Source: Acidobacteriota bacterium (GTDB taxonomy: Bacteria; Acidobacteriota; Polarisedimenticolia; Gp22-AA2). Taken from it: a stretch of DNA of 6,888 nucleotides. The stretch lies in the NCBI GenBank assembly GCA_016177515.1, contig JACOUZ010000009.1:1-6888 (forward strand), in the 5' to 3' direction. A program made the position numbers and the translations under genes. Below the pieces are notes generated by a model. It was not told where the DNA came from. It saw nothing but the letters and a program-made list of their open reading frames with translations, and did no database searches. Each line of letters opens with the position of its first letter. The first letter of the stretch is position 1. Below are positions 1-4,872 of the stretch, piece after piece.

Positions 1-53
1 GCATGGGGAACGGGACCATCAGGGCAGCGTATTCTACTCTCAACGATCGCGGA

Positions 54-80
54 GGCGCGACGGGAGAAATTCTCCGCGCC
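54..80. other. Imperfect inverted repeat upstream of moaC
   Basis: Six-base arms GGAGAA (63-68) and TTCTCC (70-75) surround a single A. They are flanked by a second pair of arms, GGCGC (54-58) and GCGCC (76-80), with a 4-nt bulge on the left side. The structure could be an operator, the remains of a terminator for a gene left of the window, or chance in GC-rich DNA. I see no T tract after it. No gene can be supported in positions 1-157; apart from this repeat the stretch holds only the -10 motif and the palindrome listed separately. Confidence 0.25.
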
Positions 81-98
81 GCCCTGGCCGGCGCCTCG

Positions 99-107
99 TG
101 CTATTCT
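99..107 (+). promoter_or_regulatory. Candidate extended -10 promoter for moaC
   Basis: The sequence TG-C-TATTCT fits an extended -10 element (TGnTATAAT, two mismatches in the hexamer). No recognisable -35 hexamer lies about 17 nt upstream, which is usual for extended -10 promoters. Transcription would start near 113-115, so the message would begin almost exactly at the palindrome at 114-149 and reach the moaC start after about 45 nt. The match is short, so this is a candidate only. Confidence 0.35.
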
Positions 108-113
108 GCGGGC

Positions 114-149
114 CTTGGAGCCTGTCCGAATACTCGGACAGGCTCCTAG
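114..149. repeat. Palindromic repeat, copy 1
   Basis: Positions 117-129 (GGAGCCTGTCCGA) pair perfectly with 134-146 around the 4-nt loop ATAC. Two more outer pairs (114-115 with 148-149) are possible across one T/T mismatch. The right end is CTAG (146-149). The arm AGCCTGTCCGA recurs at the other end of the window (6449-6459, opposite 6485-6495), so this belongs to a dispersed palindromic family and is not a one-off hairpin. It ends at the moaC ribosome-binding site (AGAGGG, about 148-153), so as RNA it would sit directly against the initiation region. Possible roles are a small REP-like or non-autonomous mobile palindrome, an mRNA-stabilising 5' hairpin, or a binding site. No T tract follows on the plus strand. 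Confidence 0.8.
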
Positions 150-157
150 AGGGCGGC

Positions 158-688
158 ATGCCGCGATCGCAGCGAGGGAAAGCGAAGAGACCCCCGCGCC
201 CGACGCACCTGGATCGGCGGGGAAGGGCGCGCATGGTCGACGTCAGCGGCAAGCCTCCGACCCTCCGGGAGGCGGTGGCCGCGGGCTCGATCCGGATGAG
301 CCGCGAGGCCTTCCGGGCGATCCGGTCGCGCCGCGCCGCCAAGGGGGACGCCGTCGCGCTGGCGCGGGTGGCGGGCATCGCGGCCGCCAAGAGGACCTCC
401 GACCTCGTCCCGCTCTGCCACACCATCCCTCTCGAGCACGTTGGCCTCGACGTTCGCTTCGGGAACGACGGGCGCACCATCGAAGTCACGGCGACCGCGC
501 GCGCACGGTGGAGCACCGGCGTGGAGATGGAGGCCCTGGTCGCCGCGACGGTTTCACTCCTGACCCTCTACGACATGGCCAAGGCGATCGATCGGGGCAT
601 GACGCTGGAGTCGATCCGGCTCTTGAGAAAGAGCGGGGGCCGGAGCGGGGAATACGTCCTGGTTAGTTCGAGGGCGGCCCGACCTTGA
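158..688 (+). CDS. moaC: Cyclic pyranopterin monophosphate synthase MoaC
   Basis: MoaC converts 3',8-cyclo-7,8-dihydro-GTP, made by MoaA, into cyclic pyranopterin monophosphate. This is the second step of molybdenum cofactor synthesis and takes place in the cytoplasm. The 176-residue product carries the family landmarks: THLDRRGRARMVDVS (16-30), KGD (62-64), KRTSDLVPLCH (78-88), TGVEMEAL (120-127) and LTLYDMAKA (135-143). Compared from memory with E. coli MoaC, active-site K51, H77, D128 and K131 correspond to K62, H88, D139 and K142, all at a constant offset of 11, so the enzyme should be active. The start at 158 is chosen because it has AGAGGG 4-5 nt upstream and keeps the N-terminal THLD segment. 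The ATG at 233 would remove that segment, and a GTG at 98 would translate the palindrome. The basic N-terminus (SQRGKAKRPPRP) is about 11 residues longer than in E. coli. No other moa gene is in view. The 3' end overlaps the M16 protease gene tail to tail by 26 bp. Confidence 0.96.
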   Translation: MPRSQRGKAKRPPRPTHLDRRGRARMVDVSGKPPTLREAVAAGSIRMSREAFRAIRSRRAAKGDAVALARVAGIAAAKRTSDLVPLCHTIPLEHVGLDVRFGNDGRTIEVTATARARWSTGVEMEALVAATVSLLTLYDMAKAIDRGMTLESIRLLRKSGGRSGEYVLVSSRAARP

Positions 689-3428
689 CGACGATCCAGG
701 TCCCGGGCCGGAGGAGACGGGCGGCCAGTTCCTTCAGCCGCGCCGGGGACGGACCCGGAGCCGGAATCGGGCCCTTGGCCCTGGCCGCGGCCGGAGCGCC
801 GAGCCCGGCCGCCTCGCGATAGCCGAGGCTGCCCGCCAGCGCCAGAACGCCCTGCCGGTTCGAAGCCTCGCGCCCGGCCTCGACGCGCAGGAAGTCATCC
901 AGGTCCTTCTGGGAGATCTCCTCGAGGGCCAGGCGGCGCATGAGGCGCTGCACGTCGAAGACCGCTTCATCGCGCCGGGTGTGCTGGGCGACGACCACGA
1001 TGGCCAGCGCGCCCCCGTCGCGCAGCGCCTCGGGAAACGCGCTCGCCGAGAAGGCGGCGCGCCGGCCGAACACCATGTCCTCGAACGACAGGACGGTCAG
1101 GGCCGCTCCCAGAAGTCGCACGTCGTCGAAATCGGGGTCGGTGATGCGCACTCCGGGGACGCCGACGAGCACGGTGCTTTGCGTCGCCGCCAGCATGCGG
1201 GTGAACTCTCCTGCGTGGGCGCCGTCGTTCGCGGTTCCTTTGGCCGCGGTTGCCTCCGCCGGCTTGGCCGCGTCTCCCTCGGCGCTCTTCGGGTTCTGCC
1301 ATTCGCCGAGAAGATCCTGCACGGTCCTGCGGGCCTCGGCCGCCGCGACGTCTCCCGCAATCGCCAGGACCGCTCCCCGGGGACCCAGGTGGCGTTTCAG
1401 GAAGGCCTCGACGTCGGCCGGCTCGAGCGCCTCGAGGCCGGACGCCCTGCCGGCGGCGGGATGGGCGTACGGGTGCCCGGCGTAGACCTTTTCCCGGAAC
1501 AGATCCAGGGTCATGAACGACCCGTCGCTCTCGGCGTATTCGAGCGCCTGGCGGCTTCCCTTGCGCACCGCCGCGAAGGAGGCATCGGTCGGCACCGGTT
1601 GCCGGAGCCAGGACGCCAGTGACTGCAGGCCGGCCCGCAGCTCGGAGGGGGCGGTCCTGAAGCGGATCTCGGTCAGGTCCCGCGACACGATGATCTCGGG
1701 CGCCGGGGCGGGCCGCTCCACCGGTCCGAGCGTCTCGCCCCGCCCGGGCGCGGCGCGGGGCATGGTCAGGAGATGGGCCGTCACGTACGCCAGCCCCTCC
1801 TTGCCCGCCGGGTCGTCGCCCGAACCGAACGGCAGGTGCACCGACACCGCCGCCAGAGAGTGCCGGTGGTCCTCCTGCACCACGATCGCAAGCCCGTTGT
1901 CGAGCCCCGCATGCACGGGCAGGTTCGGGGCCCGCGCGTCGCGCGGGTCGCCCCACGCGTCAGGCCTCGGCCGGGAGCCCTCCTCGACGGTGTACAGCCT
2001 GGCCTGGAATGACCGGGGCGACGCGTTTGCGGCCGCGCCGCCGAGCCGCTCGAGCTCCGCGTGGAAGCGGTCCTTCTCTTCTTCCTTGAGGCCGGGCGTC
2101 GTTCTCGGGACGATCACCACGACCCGGAGGTTCTCGCCCACCAGGTATTTCGCGGCCACGCGGCGGATGTCGGCGGCGGTCAGGCGCGCGTAGACGTCGG
2201 GCAGGTCCCAGAAGTAACGGAGGCCGCCGAAGAGGGCCGCTTCTCCCAGGGCCTCGCTGCGGTCGGCCAGGCGCTCGGCCTTCTGGCGCTCCTCCCTGAG
2301 GAACCTCCGGACGTGCGCCTTGACCTCTTCTTCCTTCATGCCGCGCTGCTTGAAATCGGTGATCACCTGCAGGGCGGAGTTGGCGGCCGCGTATGACATC
2401 TCGGGGGTCATGGGGATCATGCCGAAGTAAAGCAGGCCGGCGTCCTCGAGCCGGTAGTAGCTCACCTGCGCCTGCGAGCCCGTCCGGTCCCGCGCCAGGG
2501 CGGCCAGGATGGGCGACCCACCGGCCTCGCCCAGCGCCCGCGCCATCACCTCGAACGCCGCCCGGTCCGGATGCCGGTAGCCCGGGGCGACGAAGGACAG
2601 GGTGGTCCACGGCTCCCGCAGGTCGAGCGGCTTCTCCTTGTCGTCGTGGCCGGCGAATCCCTCGACCGGCGCCGGCTCCCCGTGCAGCGCAGCGCTCGCC
2701 GCCGCCTTGCCGAACGCCTGCTCGGCCAGGGCCAGGGCGCGCGCCGGATCCAGGTCGCCGGCCAGGACCAGGGCCATGTTGTTCGGAACGTACAGGTTCC
2801 TGTAGAAGGCCGACAGCGGGTCGTGCTTCAGCGTGCCGATCGTCTTCAGGTTGCCGAGAGGCGGAAAACGGTAGGGATGCTTCGGGAAGGCGGCCCGCAT
2901 GGCTTCCAGAAACGCGACCGTGGACGGCTCGTCGTAAAAGGCGTGAACCTCCTGGGACAGCGTGCCGAGCTCGAGGTCGATCTCCTTGTCCTGCAGCGTG
3001 GCGCGCAGGGCCATGCCGGCCACGGCGTCCACCTGGTCCGCCAGGGCGGACGACACGCCGGCGGCGGTGATGTAGGTGCGATCGTAATTGGCCCGCACCG
3101 AGATCGATCCGCCCCAGCGGTGCGCCCGCTTCTGGTACTCGAACGGAGCGGCGGAGTCGGTGCCGCGCTGGATGAGATGCTCGAGAAAGTGCGCGTAGCC
3201 GGCCGAGGTCTCAATCTCGTCCTTGCTGCCGGCGCCGACCCAGAGGCTGACGCAGGTCAAAGGAAGCGTGTGGTCCTCGAGGACCACCACCTTGAGTCCG
3301 TTGGCGAGGATGCGGCTCTCGGGGACACCGGGGGACGCGAAGGCGCCGGAGCCCGCGGCGCCCGCCACAACCAGGGCCAGCGCGACGCCGCCCGCGGACC
3401 GGCCGCAATGGATCGGGATGTATTTCAT
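663..3428 (-). CDS. Exported M16 (pitrilysin-type) zinc metallopeptidase, two-repeat
   Basis: This 921-residue protein is a zinc-dependent peptidase of the inverted-motif M16 family, which usually degrades peptides inside a closed clam-like chamber. The N-terminus has a basic start, a hydrophobic core (about 12-30) and a likely signal-peptidase site after AFA (about 29-31), so it should act in the periplasm or outside the membrane. The N-terminal half holds the inverted zinc motif H80-F-L-E83-H84, with E160 (in LSQEVHAFYDEP) 76 residues later as the third ligand, the normal M16 spacing. A second M16 unit starts near 499 (LPVHAGLDNGLAIVVQED). Its equivalent of the motif is Y548-V-T-A551-H552, so it lacks the catalytic Glu and one His and should be structural, as in other two-half M16 enzymes. 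A low-complexity Ala/Lys/Thr/Gly stretch (714-739) links C-terminal subdomains. Start ATG at 3428 suits the signal peptide; the ribosome-binding site is weak. A near-consensus promoter lies just upstream. The gene stands alone, without a paired M16 gene. Substrate unknown. Confidence 0.93.
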   Translation of the reverse strand: MKYIPIHCGRSAGGVALALVVAGAAGSGAFASPGVPESRILANGLKVVVLEDHTLPLTCVSLWVGAGSKDEIETSAGYAHFLEHLIQRGTDSAAPFEYQKRAHRWGGSISVRANYDRTYITAAGVSSALADQVDAVAGMALRATLQDKEIDLELGTLSQEVHAFYDEPSTVAFLEAMRAAFPKHPYRFPPLGNLKTIGTLKHDPLSAFYRNLYVPNNMALVLAGDLDPARALALAEQAFGKAAASAALHGEPAPVEGFAGHDDKEKPLDLREPWTTLSFVAPGYRHPDRAAFEVMARALGEAGGSPILAALARDRTGSQAQVSYYRLEDAGLLYFGMIPMTPEMSYAAANSALQVITDFKQRGMKEEEVKAHVRRFLREERQKAERLADRSEALGEAALFGGLRYFWDLPDVYARLTAADIRRVAAKYLVGENLRVVVIVPRTTPGLKEEEKDRFHAELERLGGAAANASPRSFQARLYTVEEGSRPRPDAWGDPRDARAPNLPVHAGLDNGLAIVVQEDHRHSLAAVSVHLPFGSGDDPAGKEGLAYVTAHLLTMPRAAPGRGETLGPVERPAPAPEIIVSRDLTEIRFRTAPSELRAGLQSLASWLRQPVPTDASFAAVRKGSRQALEYAESDGSFMTLDLFREKVYAGHPYAHPAAGRASGLEALEPADVEAFLKRHLGPRGAVLAIAGDVAAAEARRTVQDLLGEWQNPKSAEGDAAKPAEATAAKGTANDGAHAGEFTRMLAATQSTVLVGVPGVRITDPDFDDVRLLGAALTVLSFEDMVFGRRAAFSASAFPEALRDGGALAIVVVAQHTRRDEAVFDVQRLMRRLALEEISQKDLDDFLRVEAGREASNRQGVLALAGSLGYREAAGLGAPAAARAKGPIPAPGPSPARLKELAARLLRPGTWIVVKVGPPSN

Positions 3429-3466
3429 GAATGACGCATCGGGCGGGGCGCTCCAAGGAAACCGGC

Positions 3467-3495
3467 ATTATAGCGGCCGCGCGCCGTCCTTTCAA
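3467..3495 (-). promoter_or_regulatory. Sigma-70-type promoter of the M16 protease gene
   Basis: Read on the minus strand, TTGAAA (3495-3490) is followed by exactly 17 nt and then a perfect TATAAT (3472-3467). This differs from the TTGACA-17-TATAAT consensus by one base, which is striking in such GC-rich DNA. Transcription should start near 3460, giving a leader of about 32 nt before the ATG at 3428. That leader contains TTGGAG only about 20 nt before the ATG, so translation initiation looks weaker than the promoter. Confidence 0.75.
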
Positions 3496-3616
3496 CGACC
3501 CCTGCGGCCGCACCCGCGCACCCGGAAGCGTGGTCATCGCGCGCCAGGTTTTTGACGTCGCCATGAAATGCGCTCTGGGCACGGTGTTCAAGCAGAACTC
3601 CGGGTCAAGAATCTGA

Positions 3617-3645
3617 TTGCCCGCGCAGCCATCTCGCCGTATATG
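3617..3645 (+). promoter_or_regulatory. Candidate promoter of the small exported protein gene
   Basis: TTGCCC (3617-3622) and TATATG (3640-3645) are separated by 17 nt. The -35 half matches four of six consensus bases and the -10 half four of six. A start near 3652 would give a leader of about 115 nt containing the complementary segments at 3674-3748. It is the best plus-strand candidate I found between 3429 and 3766, but it is far from consensus. Confidence 0.35.
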
Positions 3646-3673
3646 GACGGCACTCAGCGCCGCAGATTTCGAG

Positions 3674-3748
3674 GCCGGGCTCAATCGGGTTGGGCCCGGA
3701 CCGGCAGGACGGGGCGAGGGTCCCTGCGACAGGTCGCCCCGGCCCGGC
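3674..3748 (+). promoter_or_regulatory. Potentially structured 5' leader before the small exported protein
   Basis: An outer stem can pair 3674-3680 (GCCGGGC) with 3742-3748 (GCCCGGC). Inside it, 3686-3689 can pair with 3695-3698, and 3711-3717 (GGGGCGA) with 3734-3740 (TCGCCCC); the latter contains a further CCTG/CAGG pair (3723-3726 with 3730-3733). The outer stem ends only about 5 nt before the GGGAGGA ribosome-binding site. The layout resembles a closed multi-branch leader. Complementary GC segments are common by chance at this base composition, and I recognise no known riboswitch consensus. Confidence 0.25.
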
Positions 3749-3766
3749 GCATCGGGAGGATTCACG

Positions 3767-4231
3767 ATGAAAGTGTCGGTCGTGCTCTTGGGCCTGGTGT
3801 GGCCCGTTCTCGGCTTCGGCCAGCAGCTCTACACGAACGCGGATCTCGCCAGGTTCGACGTGCCCGGGGCGTACACGGACCAGGATCTCAAGCGCCTGCC
3901 GCCGCTCGCCGTGCAGAAACGGCCGGCGTTTGCGCTGGCGCCTTACACGCCGGCCCCGCGGGAGGACGCCGCGTTCCAGAGGGCCTACGACGGCCTGCAG
4001 CTCACCCGCACGGCCCTGCAGGCGGAGATCGACTTCGAGATGGGCCGGATCGCGTTCTCCGAGTCGGCCCTGGCGGGCGACACCAGCGCCATCGCGCCGC
4101 GCCTGGGCTACCGCGCCAGCGTCGCGCCGCTCATCCTCGAGCTGAAGAAACGGACCGCGCTGCTCGACAGGCAGATGGACTCCCTGCTGGACGCCGCGCG
4201 CCGCGCCGGCGCCGTGATCGATCGATGGTGA
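3767..4231 (+). CDS. Small exported protein of unknown function with tandem YTNxDL-type motifs
   Basis: I do not recognise a characterised family. The 154-residue product starts with a short signal peptide (MKVSVVLLGLVWPVLGFG, likely cut near 18-19) and has no lipobox cysteine, so it should be soluble in the periplasm or secreted. The mature N-terminus contains two copies of a 9-residue motif, YTNADLARF (22-30) and YTDQDLKRL (36-44), followed by a Pro-rich stretch (45-64). Residues about 66-150 are rich in Ala, Leu, Glu and Arg with heptad-like hydrophobic spacing (for example LILELKKRTALLDRQMDSLL), suggesting one or two long helices or a coiled coil. Start ATG 3767 is preferred over upstream in-frame codons because a strong GGGAGGA (3754-3760) sits 6 nt before it and the signal peptide begins there. 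The gene is monocistronic, with its own terminator downstream. Exported helical proteins of this size may act as chaperones or envelope-binding proteins, but nothing here shows which. Confidence 0.8.
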   Translation: MKVSVVLLGLVWPVLGFGQQLYTNADLARFDVPGAYTDQDLKRLPPLAVQKRPAFALAPYTPAPREDAAFQRAYDGLQLTRTALQAEIDFEMGRIAFSESALAGDTSAIAPRLGYRASVAPLILELKKRTALLDRQMDSLLDAARRAGAVIDRW

Positions 4232-4272
4232 GCGCCATGATCATCTGGGGCTAGACGAGCTGCTGCACGCAC

Positions 4273-4292
4273 GCGCCCGAAAGACCGGGCGC
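4273..4292. other. Short hairpin after the small exported protein gene
   Basis: GCGCCCG (4273-4279) pairs perfectly with CGGGCGC (4286-4292) around the loop AAAGAC. It is not followed by a T tract on either strand, so it is unlikely to be a terminator alone. It lies 18 bp before the stronger hairpin at 4310-4347 and may help block transcript decay or read-through from either side. Confidence 0.35.
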
Positions 4293-4309
4293 TCCCTCCT
4301 CCACGGGAC

Positions 4310-4354
4310 AGACGCCACGGACGGCCGCGACACCGTCCGTGGCGTCTAACTTTT
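4310..4354 (+). terminator. Rho-independent-type terminator, possibly bidirectional
   Basis: A perfect 15-bp stem joins 4310-4324 (AGACGCCACGGACGG) to 4333-4347 around an 8-nt loop. On the plus strand it is followed by AACTTTTCG, a short T run (4351-4354), so it fits termination of the small exported protein gene about 80 bp upstream. The response regulator gene ends at 4375 on the opposite strand and would read the same hairpin, with the A run before the stem but without a T tract after it. Termination from that side is therefore less certain. Confidence 0.75.
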
Positions 4355-4374
4355 CGCCGCCGCCCGGCGTGGGC

Positions 4375-4758
4375 TTAGGCGACCCGCCGCTTGGCGATCT
4401 TGTCCACCGCTTCGATCAGGGATTCGAGCTGGAAGGGCTTGCTCAGGAAGCCGGCTCCGACCGATCCGAGGTGGTCGACCGTGCTCTGGCCGAACAGGAT
4501 GCCGGAGATGAACAGGATCCGGTCGGACAGGCTCGGATCGATTCGCCTGATCTCCTGCGCCAGGATGAAGCCGTTCATGTCGGGCAGCAGGAGATCCAGG
4601 ATGATCATCGAGTATCCGCCCGCCTGCACCCGGGCCAGGGCGTCCTGGCTGTTGGTGACCGTGTCGATGGTGTAGCCGCAGCCCTCGAGGGTCTCGCGCA
4701 CCAGGTCGAGGACCGTGGCATCGTCGTCTACCAGGAGGATTTTCGTTGCCGGGGGCAT
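4375..4758 (-). CDS. Single-domain response regulator (CheY-like REC protein)
   Basis: This 127-residue cytoplasmic protein consists of one receiver domain with no output domain. It takes a phosphoryl group from a histidine kinase and signals by protein contact. The key residues are present: acidic D11/D12 in KILLVDDDA, phospho-acceptor D55 in MIILDLLLPDMNG, switch S85 in ILFISG, aromatic F104, and K107 in the FLSKPF motif. D55, S85, F104 and K107 keep the spacing of CheY D57, T87, Y106 and K109. The start ATG at 4758 has GGAG about 5 nt upstream and gives a standard receiver N-terminus. The frame stays open upstream only because the antisense of the glycosyltransferase gene lacks stops. No histidine kinase or chemotaxis gene is in view, so it is an orphan here. 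The gene is divergent from the glycosyltransferase across 114 bp. A role in motility, a phosphorelay or biofilm control is possible, but nothing in the sequence decides it. Confidence 0.93.
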   Translation of the reverse strand: MPPATKILLVDDDATVLDLVRETLEGCGYTIDTVTNSQDALARVQAGGYSMIILDLLLPDMNGFILAQEIRRIDPSLSDRILFISGILFGQSTVDHLGSVGAGFLSKPFQLESLIEAVDKIAKRRVA

Positions 4759-4792
4759 GGAACTCCACGGCCTCACGTGGCCGACGCCATCC

Positions 4793-4820
4793 AATATAGG
4801 GGGCCGGCCGCGGAAGGCAA
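4793..4820 (-). promoter_or_regulatory. Candidate promoter of the response regulator gene
   Basis: On the minus strand, TTGCCT (4820-4815) is followed by 16 nt and then TATATT (4798-4793), each four or five of six consensus bases. Transcription would start near 4786, giving a leader of roughly 28 nt that contains the GGAG ribosome-binding site. The A/T patch stands out in an otherwise GC-rich intergenic stretch. Confidence 0.5.
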
Positions 4821-4859
4821 GGGCGCCGGGCCCCGTCAAGCCTTTGGCGTCCCGGACGG

Positions 4860-4865
4860 TATAAT
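4860..4865 (+). promoter_or_regulatory. Perfect -10 box placing the transcript start at the glycosyltransferase ATG
   Basis: TATAAT at 4860-4865 ends 7 nt before the A of the ATG at 4873. Sigma-70 transcription normally begins about 7 nt after the -10 hexamer, so the message would start at or within a base or two of the start codon. No Shine-Dalgarno lies between them. I see no good -35 hexamer at 16-18 nt, so the -10 may be the main contact or an activator may help. A leaderless mRNA is the inference. Confidence 0.6.
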
Positions 4866-4872
4866 CCGCCGG

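Larger units (their letters stand above)
3429..3766. other. Divergent intergenic region without a gene
   Basis: These 338 bp separate the divergent starts of the M16 protease (-) and the small exported protein (+). Short open frames cross it on both strands but show no recognisable protein sequence, and none has a convincing ribosome-binding site. It holds a strong minus-strand promoter (3467-3495), a weaker plus-strand promoter candidate (3617-3645) and a stretch with nested complementary segments before the plus-strand gene (3674-3748). Around 3540-3650 it is visibly less GC-rich than the coding sequence, as expected for regulatory DNA. I see no clear operator or riboswitch consensus. Confidence 0.7.

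Noticed and set aside
98..157. Upstream GTG start for moaC at 98
   Set aside because: It would translate the palindromic repeat as protein and has no good ribosome-binding site. The ATG at 158 has one and gives the normal MoaC N-terminus.
40..516. Minus-strand gene opposite moaC
   Set aside because: It is antisense to a confirmed moaC, Arg/Ser-rich and without family features.
967..1956. Long minus-strand frames (967-1956 and 1960-2610) and plus-strand frames inside the M16 protease gene
   Set aside because: They are Arg/Gly/Pro-rich shifted or antisense readings of a clear protease gene, a normal result of high GC.
4238..4255. Five-codon ORF (MIIWG) just after the small exported protein gene
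   Set aside because: It is too short, with no ribosome-binding site or sign of a leader-peptide arrangement.
4523..4534. Third partial copy of the palindrome arm (TCGGACAGGCTC) inside the response regulator gene
   Set aside because: It is a 12-base match without a second arm, and it encodes ordinary receiver-domain residues (SLSDR). It is most likely coincidence, though somewhat unexpected.
4339..4872. N-terminal extension of the glycosyltransferase frame by 178 codons
   Set aside because: This part is antisense to the response regulator and continues across the divergent promoters. The hydrophobic N-terminus and family resemblance begin at the ATG at 4873.
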